DNA from: Muricea muricata
Taxonomy: Eukaryota > Cnidaria > Anthozoa > Malacalcyonacea > Plexauridae
Length of the DNA stretch: 64,000 nt
Direction: 5' to 3'
Assembly (NCBI GenBank): GCA_963855995.1
Contig: OY979723.1
Location: forward strand, 9,367,013-9,431,012
This document shows positions 37,801 through 50,587 of this stretch, piece by piece (position 1 is the first letter of the stretch; each line of letters begins with the position of its first letter). A model generated the notes under the pieces. The model worked only from the letters and a program-made list of their open reading frames with translations. It made no database searches and had not been told where the DNA came from. The position numbers and the translations under genes were made by a program.

Positions 37801-40800
37801 ACACCTTGGTGTGTTTTCTGCAAACCGGTAAAAAGGTGTGTTAAAATTGCACACCTTGGTGTGTACTACGACACACCTTGTAACACACCTGTTTTAAGAC
37901 TATAGTTTCACGATATCTTTTAAACAGATAGTGAAGATCGCAAAGACCATGACAAATGAGAAGAATGATTCCAAAGCTATCGAGAAATTTCGCTCTCTAC
38001 TTGAAAGTGATAAATTTTTTTATCCTGTCGAAAACGAAAACAAATATCCTGAACCTTACATGAGATGCTACGACGACGAAACAGCAAAACAAAATTGTCC
38101 TGAAAGATGGAAAGCGATGACTCGCTGGCTAGAATCTGCCGAGGAGGTACGTGTATAGTTAAGGTTTCAAAGGTGACTTTCGCTGCACCAGTGTTAGTTG
38201 TAACTTGTAACTGTCTAATTTATTTTTCCTAATTAGTTCTTCAAACGTGTTGGGCACGATTAGTGGCTCAAAGAGGTAATAGGACTCAAAAAAGGGCTCA
38301 AAGAAGTAGTGTTAATATGCCTGGGTCCCTTTCGCATTGGCTCATGGGGGGGGGGGGGGGGGGTGGGTGCCCTTTCACTGATAGCAATTGAGTTGATCTA
38401 ATAGTGTTCTTTAAGAATAAAAACTGTATAGCGTTTTACAGAGAATGCTTGAATTTTAGGTCATTGCACAGCTCTGTAGCACTGTTCTCTCTACTTCGGA
38501 AATCATGTTTCCCGAACTCAGTTCTAATTATACGTTCATTTACATAAATTCCACACCTTATCGATGACAACAATGTCTCTAGGCAACGAAGACAACCAGT
38601 AGAGCTACATAACCTGAACTAAACTTTACACGAGCACTATAACAGATTTTATAACGAAATAAGTATATATTAGCCATTACTCAGACGATCGAGCACCTTA
38701 ACTTATTGTCTCTGCTTATTTTTCTTCGATTAACCATCGCCCCTTTTCTTTTTACTCAGAATGTAAACCAGCTAAAGAAGAAGGTTCAGTTAGCGTTCTA
38801 CGTGACAGGAGATAAACGAATACTGCCCGTGTGTGACGTAAGAGTTAGATTTGATTTCAGTCCAGCAAATCCTTACCACAGCTATTCTGAAGGCTCTAGC
38901 TGTGCATATCCGGCTGAAATAAATATACCGTTCTTTCTGGAGAGACCTGGACCGAATTATGAAGAGATAACTGTGATGGCACACGAATCCTATCCTGGAC
39001 ATCATCTGGAGGTAGGTTTCTGGACTATGATGAGCTCGAAATACGAACGTTTGTCGCAGGATTGTTGCCTTATCTGATCTGACTGATCACGGTTAACAGA
39101 CCAGCATTAGTCTATTAACTGTGAACCGATACTGGGCTGTTATCGCGTCGCTTTCTTGGCTTGAAGACAATTCACGTCTGCTACAAGTTGTCAACAGGCT
39201 TGATGCAAGTTGATTGTCAAGATTTTTTATCCACAAGCTTGATGCAAGTTGTTTTCACAACTAGCTTGTAGAAGTAGAAATGAAGCCAAAAGGCTTGATG
39301 CAACTTGATGACAACTTGTATCAAGCTGGTAAAATTCATAACTTGCGTCACGTCTGTGAGGTTTCTGGCTGTTTTCTATCTCGAATCTGAGTTCATTTAT
39401 CTAAAAAGGGCGGGCATATATAGCTCCAAAGCCAAAAACGCCACGGACTTGTTGCAGTTTGTCAATTTAACGGCTTGTTGTAACGTGTCAAGAAGTTGAA
39501 CACACTCGTCAATTTCATCAAGTTGGAGCAAGTCTATCAAAATCAGGCTTTTTGCATTTTGCAGCAAGCTTGTGGATAACAAGTTTTAACGTTCTACTCG
39601 CAACAAATCTGTTCCGAACGCATTCTAATACTACGGTTTCGGATTGAGCTTGGACACGCGTGATTCGAACGCGTATGTTTCTCGTGTGAAACGTACGCGT
39701 TGCTATGCGGAAACTGCCACGTTTCCAAGGGCAAACTTTTTAGAACGTAAATAGCCGTATGACCATTGACCAAACTAAAAAGTTTACCCTTGAAAACGTG
39801 GCAGTTTCCGCATAGCAACGCGTACGTTTCGCACGAGAAACATACGCGTTCGAATCACGCGTGCATGTCCAAGCTCAATCCGAAACCGTAGTATTGGTTT
39901 GTTGATCAAGTCTGTTACAAGTCGTAAACAGGCCTGCTGCAGTGGTTTGCACGGTTTGCAACTTGCTCGCTGTGTGTTACACATTTTAACGATCATGATT
40001 TCTTATTGATTTAAGGTACAAGGAGTGCAAGAACATTTTTCGGAGAACTGTGATAAGTTACGACAATGGATAACAACAAGGAATTACTTCGCAGCATTTA
40101 GCGAAGGGTGGGCCACTTATATCGAGAAAGACGTCGCAGATGTGGACATGAAACTGTATAAAACTGATATGCAGAGATATGGAATGCTGAAACACCAGGT
40201 AAATGAACTCAGGCGTGCTTTATAACCTGCATATAACAAAAAATGCTTATTGTGTTAAAGTGCCTATGAAACGAAATTTTCTCCGACAATTTTCTTATTG
40301 CCTTGGAAAGATCAGTTAAGTCACTGTATAACTTCTCTGATAGAATTTTTGTAACCGCCTTACTTTTCGAGATATTCAATTTTATTTGATTTGAAAATGA
40401 CACAACCAGTGACGTCATACTGCATAATCACTTTTCAAAAAAGCTGAATTAATTTAAAAAGTACTCAAGATATAACACCTAAATACCCAGGTCTGGATGT
40501 TTAACGTAGCCTACACACATGTAAGTGTAGTTTTAGTTATATTCCACTATTATATGCTACAAATAAGCAATCTAACAGTCGCTCATTATGCAATATGACG
40601 TCACTGGTTGTGTCATTTCCAAATCAAATAAAATTGAATATCTCGAAAAGTAAGGCAGTTACAAAAATTCTATCAAAGAAGTTATACAGTGATTTTAACT
40701 GATCTTTCCAATGCCATAAGAAAATTGTCGGAAAAATTTCGTTTCATAGGCACTTTAAAAGAAAATTATTGATCTCATAAACTGTAAGCTGTATCAACCT

Positions 40801-41729
40801 AAAGTGATCACGCCTTGTTACTCGCCTTCTAAAACAAAAGTCATCATTGTTTATGCAACTTGCACCAAGCTTGTGGATAAAAAGTCTTCAAAATATCAAG
40901 CCTGTTGACAACTTGCAGCAGACTTGTCGTCATCAAGCCGGAGCAAGCGATGCGAACGTATCCTGATATCTGCTTGATGACCGCCAGGTAACAAGCCTAT
41001 GACCGACTTAGGGGCTGATTACATGATCCCACTTACCCGGGATTAAATGAAGCGTAAAATGATCTTGAGGCATTGAAAAAGTCATTTTATGAATTACGAA
41101 ACAACCAAAGTTAGAATGCCTTCAGCGTTGATGAATGAAAACGATATATTTTGCAAAAATTCATACCCGACACTATTTTGTTTATTTCATATTTCGGCAA
41201 AACAAAAATCTCGAGCAATCAGGAATTAGACATTTTTTATATCATAAACTATGACTCATTTCAATTCCTCAAAATCATTCTACGCTTCATTTGATCCCGG
41301 GTAAGCGGGATCATATAATCTCTCACTGCAACTTGTGCATTTAAAAAGACCTACACCACAGCTTACATACAAACCATCTTCCTTCAACAGATTCTCGCTG
41401 CACTGCGAGCAAAGGTCGATGTTGGTGTCCATTATATGGGTATGAAACGCCGGGAAGCAGTCGCCCTATACGAGAAATATGCTCTGGACACAAGCGACGG
41501 TATCCAGAAGGAAATTACGCGATTACAAAGCGGCCCCGGGCAGGGCACAGCTTACTTGGTTGGAGAGGCGAAATTTTCTGAGTATAGAAAGAAAGCTGAG
41601 AAAAAACTTGGAAAGAAATTCAACGTGCGCGACTTTCATTACGAAATATTAAGAAAAGGAGAACTGCCGATGATCGATGTAGGAAATCAGATCGAAGAAT
41701 ACATACAGAGAAAGTTGAAAGAGAATTAA
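31884..41729 (+). CDS. DUF885-family putative metallopeptidase, type II membrane protein
   Basis: Exons 31884-32670, 34854-35028, 36749-37007, 37928-38146, 38760-39011, 40016-40198 and 41391-41729 join in one frame to 737 residues. Seen: a charged cytoplasmic N-terminus (residues 1-31, with KKEKPSKKK before the membrane), one hydrophobic segment at about 32-54, then a large extracellular region. Family hallmarks are in order: TTGRLPGG (exon 3), the zinc-type motif HESYPGHHLE at 555-564, FSEGWATYIE at about 592-601 and PGQGTAY in the last exon. The His/Glu of HExxPGHH and the Glu of EGWA are the expected metal-binding and catalytic residues, by analogy with HExxH gluzincins; the biochemical activity of this animal subfamily is not established here. 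Start chosen at the first in-frame ATG of exon 1. Introns hold many transposon insertions, but the reading frame is intact. Confidence 0.92.
34411..34658. mobile_element. hAT-like MITE in DUF885 intron 1
   Basis: Ends caggggccgcggagcggt and accgctccgcggtccctg form an 18-base inverted repeat with one mismatch, bounded by CAG/CTG. GATCT directly flanks both sides, consistent with a target-site duplication. About 248 bases, no transposase. Confidence 0.75.
36060..36350. mobile_element. MITE copy 1 of a two-copy family (DUF885 intron 2)
   Basis: A long imperfect inverted repeat centred on gaccaatcagaaagc / gcattctgattggt, with outer parts ttgtggcaatagaagcgt and acgcttctgttgccac. Closely related to the copy at 61722-62072. 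Confidence 0.75.
37582..37905. mobile_element. Terminal-repeat element with internal gtgtgtt minisatellite (DUF885 intron 3)
   Basis: The left end cactctaaaaaacggtgtgtt is inverted at the right end aacacacctgttttaagac. The interior is a run of cacaccttggtgtgtttt-type units on alternating strands. It ends only about 20 bases before the acceptor of exon 37928-38146, so it supplies sequence where the branch point would lie. Confidence 0.7.
38343..38363. repeat. Poly-G tract
   Basis: Run of about 20 G bases in DUF885 intron 4. Similar runs occur at 2010-2022 and 5357-5372. Confidence 0.8.
39150..39990. repeat. Nested cluster of cttgatgcaagttg repeats
   Basis: The motif aggcttgatgcaagttg and its inverse are repeated through this DUF885 intron (39190-39320, 39520-39590, 39900-39960). 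Relatives are near 40850-40930, 43140 and 57650-57730. The foldback at 39627-39895 is inserted inside. Confidence 0.6.
39627..39895. mobile_element. Foldback element with near-identical 115-base arms
   Basis: The left arm from aatactacggtttcggattg mirrors the right arm ending in caatccgaaaccgtagtatt. The arms differ at only a few positions and are separated by about 40 bases, implying recent insertion or arm conversion. Confidence 0.8.
40255..40759. mobile_element. Foldback MITE in DUF885 intron 6
   Basis: Ends ttaaagtgcctatgaaacga and gtttcataggcactttaa are inverted. Arms of about 190 bases include cttacttttcgagatattca and gtgacgtcata. The left half is shared with the single arm at 4128-4440. 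Confidence 0.8.
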
Positions 41730-41972
41730 ACTGACCAGATCTAGTGTGGTGAGGAATTAAAGAGACCTCGATCGAAGATTGTCAGAGAGCTGAGCTTTAC
41801 CGCCGAAATTAATGCATCATATTAATATTAGTGCGATCATTAATTTTAAATATTAATTATTTATTGAGGAAAATAGAGCTCGCTGCAGTTTGAATCGGAC
41901 TTGTATTGATGCACAGGTTGTGTCAGGGACATCAGACCTCGCATGTGAAATGGCTTTAGCGAATGATTTACA

Positions 41973-42235
41973 TTAAGTTACTTTAGAGGGTAACAGCTGG
42001 GTTTGTTTGCAGTTACTGCGATAAAATACTTCCTAAAGTACAGCATATCTAGTGCTCTGGTCCCCACACTTCAGCAGGGCGAGAGTTAAATCTCTCCTTA
42101 TATTAAGTTACTTTAGAGCGTAACAGCTTGATTTGCTTGTAAATACTGCGATTAAAATACTTCCTAAAATACAGCTTATGTGGTGTTATGGTCGCCGCAC
42201 TTCGCTGGAGCGAGAGTTCGATTCCTTGTCCAAAC
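41973..42235. repeat. Tandem duplication of about 127 bp
   Basis: taagttactttagagggtaac through cagcagggcgagagttaaat is repeated once in direct orientation (second copy from about 42103). The end of each unit (gcgagagttcgattcc) looks like a Pol III B box, so the unit may derive from a tRNA-SINE. Confidence 0.7.
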
Positions 42236-42559
42236 AATAGAAAAGAAAGGGCTTTTCATTTACATCAGTAAATTGTAGGACTTCCACGCCTTCTCAGATA
42301 AGGACGTTCAAAATCGTAGGTATATGCTCGATCACTTGAGAGTGAGGGAGCTATAATACAGGAGCACTATACAACACGATACGAAACTAAACAGCGACAT
42401 GAAAAACAGTAAATATGCACATACTAACCTGAGATTGTTTTTTCAACGTTTCGACTAAATTATAATCATCATCAGGAATAAAGGATATCATTACAAATCA
42501 TCGGTGTACATACAAGTGAAGAAGTATGAAAACTATATGAAGGCGTGTTTGCGCATGTA

Positions 42560-42836
42560 AGTTTTGTTAATAGATATTTCTACTGTGATTTCGCCTTCTG
42601 ATGGATGTGAACGGGTGGACCAGTTAGAAATGTTCATGCGTTTCAACACCTTTTCTTTCAAAACGTCAGAAAACGATACTACCATTGTTGATCCACGCAA
42701 GATTTCCGAAGAAATATTTTCAAGCTTCTCAAACAAGCTATTCCGGGTTCTTCCTTTGAATCTCATGTTAACCAAGGATTCAGTTAACAAGCATTCGAGC
42801 AACTGCCCCCGGGCCGGGGGGGGGGGCAGTTGTTGA
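42560..42836. mobile_element. MITE of the 'ggggcagttgttcaaaagc' family, truncated copy
   Basis: Internal block gatccacgcaagatttccga and end attcgagcaactgccccc match the adjacent copy at 42820-43057 and those at 55577 and 61035. The left end is not preserved. Confidence 0.6.
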
Positions 42837-43057
42837 AAGCTAGGCTACCGCTAACTCTGGGTTAAAGTTTAACCCACTCATAGTTGCTGTGTTTCTTACA
42901 AGACATTACAAAACCGACACTACTATTGATCCACGCAAGATTTTTGAAAAATATTTCAAACAAGCTACTCAAACAAGCTATTGCATGGCGTCCATCTTTT
43001 GAATCTAATGTTAACCCAAATTAAGCTAACCTGCTTTTGAATAACTGCCCCTGGTGT
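42820..43057. mobile_element. MITE of the 'ggggcagttgttcaaaagc' family, near-complete copy
   Basis: Starts ggggcagttgttgaaagctag and ends ttttgaataactgcccc, with inverted ctctgggttaaa / taacccaaatt. Head-to-tail with the truncated copy, sharing a C/G-rich junction at about 42806-42829. Confidence 0.7.
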
Positions 43058-45117
43058 ATTAAAATGATTGCTGATGTCAGATTTCTGCCCATTCGCTAGT
43101 GGCAAATCTGACGTTTCTACGCGCGTCAAACACGAGGAACAGGCTTGATACAAGTTGATTCTCAAAAATTTGTCGTGTCGTACAGATCAGATAGGTTTTT
43201 AGTAAGATATTTCGCCGTCTTCAACAATATAATGACACGTCTTACGCTCTAGTAGAAGACCAATCGTATACGAACAATCGTATAGTGTAAATATGCGTTA
43301 ATAATAGTACGTCTAATCTAGAATAGCACAATAGTATAACAATTAAGTACATGAATATCAGACACACATGTGGCCGTAAAAATGGTTTGGAAATAAAGTT
43401 TAATAACTCGATACACGGCAGTTACTTAGTAAGAGTGCCACGCCCATGATGTGGCTAGTTGACCTCTTTAGAAATCAACCAATTTTAGCACATTGCAAGC
43501 TCGTAGCTTGAATTCGACACAAAACGTGAATTATCAGAGCACGTGCCAAGCAATGTGCGTAGCAAATAAAGCTCACAAATAATCTCTGTGTACGCCACGA
43601 GCTCGGCGCTCGTTCAGGCATGATTGCAATAATAACTGGGTTCATTTCGAGTCGTTAACTTAGATTGCCAGTGTTCCTTCGCCGTGCTCAAAGTGTCGCG
43701 AGTTTCTTTTAAAACAGTGCCGTTACTGAGGCAATAACTGCATGTAAACAAGCATAAACACATGGGGCACAAACACAGCACAGTTTATAGAATCGAATTT
43801 GTTCGCATGCAGTGTGAGGCTTTGTCATGCCTTGATAAAATATTTTTATCCCTCACAAGGTTTCCAGACCCAAACATAATCCTGCCAAATAATATGTTTA
43901 AACTTGAGCTAATTCACAACGGTATATGGGCTGTAAAGAAATTAAATGCTTTCTTGCAAGATATTCATGTAGTTCAGAAAGCCAGATAAGAACATTTTGA
44001 AATAAAGCACAGTCATTGTTACTTTGTGTTACGTAACTTACGATGAATATGCACGTGACTCTCTCAGTTACATGACAACTATCAAGTGCTGAAAACAATG
44101 GAACATTTGAATTTCGATATTTTTCTGTGCGATTTCCTGCTTTTTTGAAAATCGTATAGTGAGATTAGGAAATACCTAGCAATAGGCTAGCGGACATCCT
44201 TAAGCCAAGCTTTGCCTCTGGGCGTGTCGGACTATAAGCCTTTATCTGCGTCGATAAGCAAAAGTAAAACCAATATGAGGCAATATGTGCTCGGTAAATT
44301 TATAAGTTCAGTTTGATATTCATTCAGGGTTCATGAAATCGTAGCAAAAAGATTTAAGGAGGCTACCATGCTTATCTAACTTATACTGACAATTTAATCA
44401 CCAACATTGCAATCACTATAACATATATAGTTCTGAAGTCAGTATTATACAAACTGTTAAATTTGCTCGGAATTATCTCACGATATTTGAATACAGAAGC
44501 TATACATATAATGAAAAACCAAAAACATAAATAGATGATGCTCACATATAATTTCCCATTTACAGAAGTCTTTTAAATTTTAATGATCTAGAAGAGCTTG
44601 GAGAAGAAATGACAATATGAAGTATTTTCTTTGGCTTTGGCTTTGCATGCTTAATCAGGAAAATATCATGTAAGAATCTTTTGGGGTGTTTTTTATTGTA
44701 AAATAATAAATATAGTTCTGGAGGGGACGACAGGACGCGAGGAGAATGAAGCTGTACAGAACCGGGACATGAAGAAAGGACATCACAAAAAATGAAGAAG
44801 AGTTCAAGCTGAAGACAACGCAAGTTCGTATCAAGATCGGTCTTAATGAAAGGACTGTGTGGGTTTTAGCGTATAGTCATGAAGGAAAATAGATTAGCGT
44901 AAATTAATCCCCTAACTTCCCCAGAAAGAGCTCGAAACTCTGTTTGCATCGTTTGGGATAGTGAAATATACTTCGTGTGCTACAGAAATGTGTGCTATTC
45001 GTACAACACGTGAGCAAAGAGAGAATAATTTCTTTCTCCACAGACAACCTCACTGGAAAAAAATTGTATGAAAATTTTATGAATTTTTTGCGGAAGTAGA
45101 ATGGACTTTGATATTCC

Positions 45118-45220
45118 ATAATAATTGTATGTTTCTACACTATGGAAAACTGTTGACAAATACATGGATTCCGGCAAAATTCATACCATTGAATTCGGCA
45201 AATACATGCTCAATATGGAA
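45118..45220 (-). repeat. Dispersed 'tttgccgaattcaatgg' repeat, copy 1
   Basis: On the minus strand it reads tgccgaattcaatggtatga, attttgccggaatccatg, tatttgtcaacagttttcc. Related plus-strand copies lie at about 23428-23485, 46600-46690 and 47850-47930. No family name known to me. Confidence 0.5.
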
Positions 45221-48200
45221 AACATTGCTATACTCTATGGATTGTCAATTCGTTTTACAGTATCTTTTAGCTCACACCGTCTCTCAGCAGCCAAGGAAGA
45301 CAATTTTCATCTAATCAAACTAACAATAAACAATAACAATGTCGCGAGCCACGAATAAAGTTCATAAATAGAGTAATAAGAGAAGACTAGAACGCCACGC
45401 GACCCTATTCAATAGAGAACACAGGGGGGTAATACTCAATCACGACCAAGATTTGCCGAAAGTATTATGGTGTCTATACAATGTCTTTATTTATATCATC
45501 CACACCCGTGTGTTTGTTTGCTGTATCCCTTATCTTTATCTAATGTAGGATTTAGATTTATTATCTAAACACAATAGGAAATCCTTCGAGTATTTTCATG
45601 ACTCGCACACAGATTGCCGAACAAAATATCTCTGAGTATTAGAATATGCAGGCCTTGGGCAAACTATATAAAACACTGTCTCCCGTCAATGTTTTGTCAT
45701 GTTATTTCAGCGGTGACAAATTACGTAAGAAACATTGTTGAGAGAAACATTAGCTCGAACGAGCCTCAAAATAGTACTTAAAACATTGCCTGCACATGTC
45801 TAATCGTGAAACAATGTATCCCGTGCGATAACATGTCGGCAAAATGAGAAAACATTGTCTCGCTGCAAAAGTGTTTCTGAATTTTTTAGGAAACATTTTT
45901 GCTTCCTGAGAAGCAAATTTTATTTCTGCTTCTAAGTGTTTCCGAGGTGAGCAAACAGGGAAGCATTGATAGGAAATATAATTTTTGGGTAACAATGTTT
46001 TCCAGTTTGCTCAAGGATTTGCATATCAATGTCTCATTCTTCAATCTTAGTTGCAATTGAATATTTCTTCTGTGACAACCGGCCAACGCTCAACACTATT
46101 TTTACAATATTTTTTGTTCATTCCTGTGAGGTGTCTCTATTGATTTTAGGCTTACGCGTGATGCAGCTTACGGAATGGTAGTATCAATAGATTAGGCTTA
46201 TGTGCTTTGCATCTAGCTACACAAAAACAAGACCTTTAATAAATGATGTACTTTCAAGTGAAATCAAAACAGCTTATGGAAAAGTAGCGTATCTAAGGAG
46301 AGGTTCAGTATAGTTCAGCTGGCTTTTGGAAACACGTTATCTTTCCAATCATTTTTAGAAATGTATACTGCACAATTGACATTCTTCCCTTATCTTACTC
46401 TGGTCAGACGTTTAAGATCGATCGATAAGGGCAATCATGTCATAAAAATAAACTATTGTGAAAAAATACAAGAGCTCTATAGAGAGCGAGACCCTCGTCC
46501 AGCTGAAAGATGGCATGAATATTTGAGCAAGGTCAAAGACCTTCTCAATTCACTGCATTTCATTATTCATTTGGAAAACATTTTGCAATGTGTCTCATAT
46601 TAATGATTTGCCGAATGCAATAGATCCAAGGATTTTTCCAGAATCTATACATTTGCAAGACATTTCCAAAGTATGGAAATGTACAATCAATATGGAGAAT
46701 AAATCATCCATTCTTCTTCAAGGTCCATACAATTTTCAATTTTATTATTTCAAAAGCTATTTCAATTTTTTCGGCAATGCTTATTCTGATGTTGCCAAAT
46801 CAATTTCGCTCAAAAACTCCCAAATTTTCCAAAGGAGACAATACATACATTCATTTCCTTTTTTTAACCATTCATCACGTTCCTCAAAAGATCTTTTAAA
46901 GATAAACTATCTTTGTTAACGATTAGTTCCTGTTTCATGCAACCGCCGACTTTGAATTTTACTTATGGATTTTATATAAAAGTATTGGTTCTTTCGCCAA
47001 CGTCTATCGCACCAATTTGACGTTTCGAGGGAAAGCCCTTCTGCGGGTATAGTAGCTGATACTATACTTATAACACCCTGATAAAGAGCCTTCGCTTGAG
47101 ACGTCGAATTCTGTTCCATCGTTTCAGGTAGTGAAAATATCTATGCGTGCGTGGTGTACGTTAGACTGTATACTACATACACTGGCAACGTTATTTTCAG
47201 ATAACATTACTTTGACTAACCTCTTTCACCTAGTGTATCATTATTAGAATTATAGTCAATTGAAGAAATCGGTAAGGAAATTTTATGAAACTAATATGTC
47301 TCTTACTACATATTTCAGTGCCACATTCAATGTAGATCTTTACAGTATTTGCCAAAGATTTTTTTAATAGGATGGAAAGATACAATTATTACGGAAAATT
47401 AATATTCATTCTACTTCCAATAAAGGTCAACACGATTGTCACAATATGAATTTTCAATTTTTTGCTTTGAGTGCTTGTTCTGCTCAATAAAGAATCTGCT
47501 TCGAGGTTGAATAAAAAAGATACATTCGGGCATGCCAAGGTGTTGTGGAACAGGTGAACGTGCTTATTGAAAAATATTTCTGATAGCACGGAGCGTTCAT
47601 TAATGATTCATTACGACGCAGAGATAAGATTTCATAATTGGAAGAAACAAGAGAAGATGATTACATTAGCTAAAACCCATGTGTCTGAAGCTTTTCTTTA
47701 TACTCAATATTCACGATACATTGTTTATACTGATTTGTCCCCATATTTTTTTCTTAAGTTCTTTTTCTATGGATCGTTCTGGAATGTACGTTTCCCATAT
47801 GAAGACTGGAAAATAATTTAGAAAATAATACATGGCACTGTCTTTCATTTGCCGAATTTAATGGTATAGATTCTGCCTGAATCCATGACTTTGCCAGACA
47901 CTTTTCACAGCATCGAAATACAAAATTATGAAGGGATATCACTCGTTCGTACTATAGTAGTATTGATTGTTTTTCAGTGAAAGGCAGAGGAATATTGAGG
48001 CAAATAACACTGGGAATAACTGTGACTGATTTCAATGGATATTAATAAAAAAACTTTGGGAACAAGCGGAGATAAATAAGCAAACAGCAGGCAATATTCG
48101 CAATAATTTCTAGTTAACATGAAGTGAAGTCAGGATTGTTTCCAAGCTGCAGCAAACTTGCTTAATGGTTTTGTATCTTTGATTTTCATTCAAACTACGC

Positions 48201-50587
48201 CCTTTTTATTAGAAGTAGAATATTTTTCATGCTAGCTAACAACATAGTCCTGACAAATAAACAATAAAATAAGACCTAAATCCAAAACATCTGCGAAGCC
48301 CATAGTAGACCAACGGAATGTTTACTCAAGTAATTTTGAACTTGTCCAACTAAATTAAGAGAGCTTTGACTGGAACAAGCCATCTTAAATATGACTTGGT
48401 TGAAGGATTTAGCTGTACATGAAAAATACGTGATGAAAATGTAGTTAAATAAAAGTGTTTATTATATTACTATTTTATTATTATTGAGACGTTATTTATT
48501 ATTATTATTAATATCATATAGAAGAATTTCTTTTTGTTGTAAAGAATATCTGTACAATCAACTGTATATTTAAGATTTCCCCCTTAATTTCAACATAAAT
48601 TTTCAGGCCTTTGAATGAGTGGTTCTTTGAGAATTTGTTCAATTCTCTTTTTGGAAGATGTAAACGAGTGGATTTGTTACGAAACCTCACACTTGGATCA
48701 ACCATCAAAGATAGCCATCATTAATTCACCCAATTACATCCCTCAGAAGTAGAAAATGGAGCCGAATTGCCTTGTGCCATGGCAAGGATGCATCAAGCAA
48801 GGCCTGTTCAGAGACGCACAACGAGAGATTCTAATTTCAAACGCGTGCCATTAGATCAGCATATTGTCTTCCGAACACTTCGTCCAGCATTTAGTGTTAA
48901 TAATTAACTAATTATCCATGTTCGTTGACTGTCATTAAATAAATAATTATCTATTTGAAATGAGTTTATGTGTTCGTTTTAAACAATCAACATGTCTTTG
49001 CTAAGTGTTGAATAATCCTAATCAGTCTTTTTTAAAGACGTTTTCATCCCACTTAGACTTGCTGGCGTCTGGCTCATGAGTTAAAGAATCGACGACTATG
49101 CGTCTGGGTTACGAGTAAAGGAATCGACGAGTTGACAAGCGAGAGTCTGATGAATCGCCGGGAGAAATGAAAACAATAGTGAGGATTTGCGACAGTTTTA
49201 TACGCACCCGGGGTCTTACAGCTTAATTATGCACGGCCATGATAAATTGGCATAATGCGAGTTAATACGTATTTCTTAATTGATCAATATTTGCTGAAAA
49301 AATTTTGTTTGTTTGCCAAGATTCGCTTTAGTTCATTGTCCCCTGTAAATACTAAATCAAAATGGTTCACTCGGGCCAAATCAAATGTGAAATCTCTCTG
49401 GTAAAAAGCAATCAGATATATGCGCGTAAAAAGACGCGCAAAACTCTCGAAGAAATGCTAGAATTTTTTAAGCAACCAAGGTTAATTCCTAAAAAATAAG
49501 GTGACGTAAGTGACGTAATACTTTCAAGGACTGTCTATCGACGTTGGCTCGGTACCGCAATTCGTTGACGGCGATGTCAACTCTATTGCTGAGTGTAGGA
49601 TGCTAACATGGGGGCTTTTTTTTGAAGGGGAGAGAGACAAAAGTGAAACAGCTGCAACTAAACCCATTGAATTAGAGTGTTGCCAGCCCCGCGTCGCAAG
49701 CAGATACATTTTGATTCCTCAAATTTGATTCTCGATCCAGTGTTTGGATTATCATAACTGAGAACACAATAGTGACAAAAAGCTAGGATGCCTAGTGTAA
49801 CCCGAGCTGACGGCGTCTTTAAAGCCATATGAAAGTTGCACAAAATCATAGGATCTTCCACTTATACCCAAAACGGAATAAACAGAAATGGACGTTTTAA
49901 GCACAGGCTTCGTTGTCGGGAAGTCAGTATTCAATGCTTTGCTCAAAACGTGGAAGTTTGAATATGTCGTTTAAGGTGGCGAAATTCTCGTATTTTTGTG
50001 TACTTTTGGCTGCACTACGGACGATGGCAACGTGAGTTCGACATATGAAAACCGCATTTAGTTTTTTTCTTGTTAAGTATGATCTTCCTGGTAAAGGCAT
50101 AAGGCAGCATACAGGGCTGAACGGGCCATTTAATTAACAGGGCTCCTATAACTTTGGAATCTCTAGAAAGCAACTGTGAGGGTGATGTAAATTACTTACA
50201 ATTGGGCGAACAATGCACTTGTTGTTGTCCAGTCAATTGAGATCAGTAAGGTAGCTAGCGGTTCTCTAATAAAAAAAATGTTGTGATGAAAATAAACGTG
50301 ATTTAAAGCGATAAACTAACCAGCTAAAATGCTTGCGGCAAGCAACCGCTAACCACAAGTTACTTTAAGTCGCTTTTGTCTGATTGGCACGCTTGTAACC
50401 CACAACCGTGCAATTACCAGTGAATAAAACGCACAAATAAAGATTTTTTTGTTCAAAACATGTTTTCAAACACTCACGGCTACAAATATCTAGGAATGCG
50501 TCGCTAAGTACAATCCCTGATCTCGAGGAATCACGTGAAATCGACATGAATAAGTAGTCTTGGAAGATTGAAGAAGGAAGTTTAGGC

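Noticed and set aside
46361-46919. Two consecutive + strand frames of 80 and 109 codons
   Set aside because: Composition is AT-driven (Ile/Phe/Asn/Lys), no domain is seen, and the region contains the dispersed tttgccgaat repeat.
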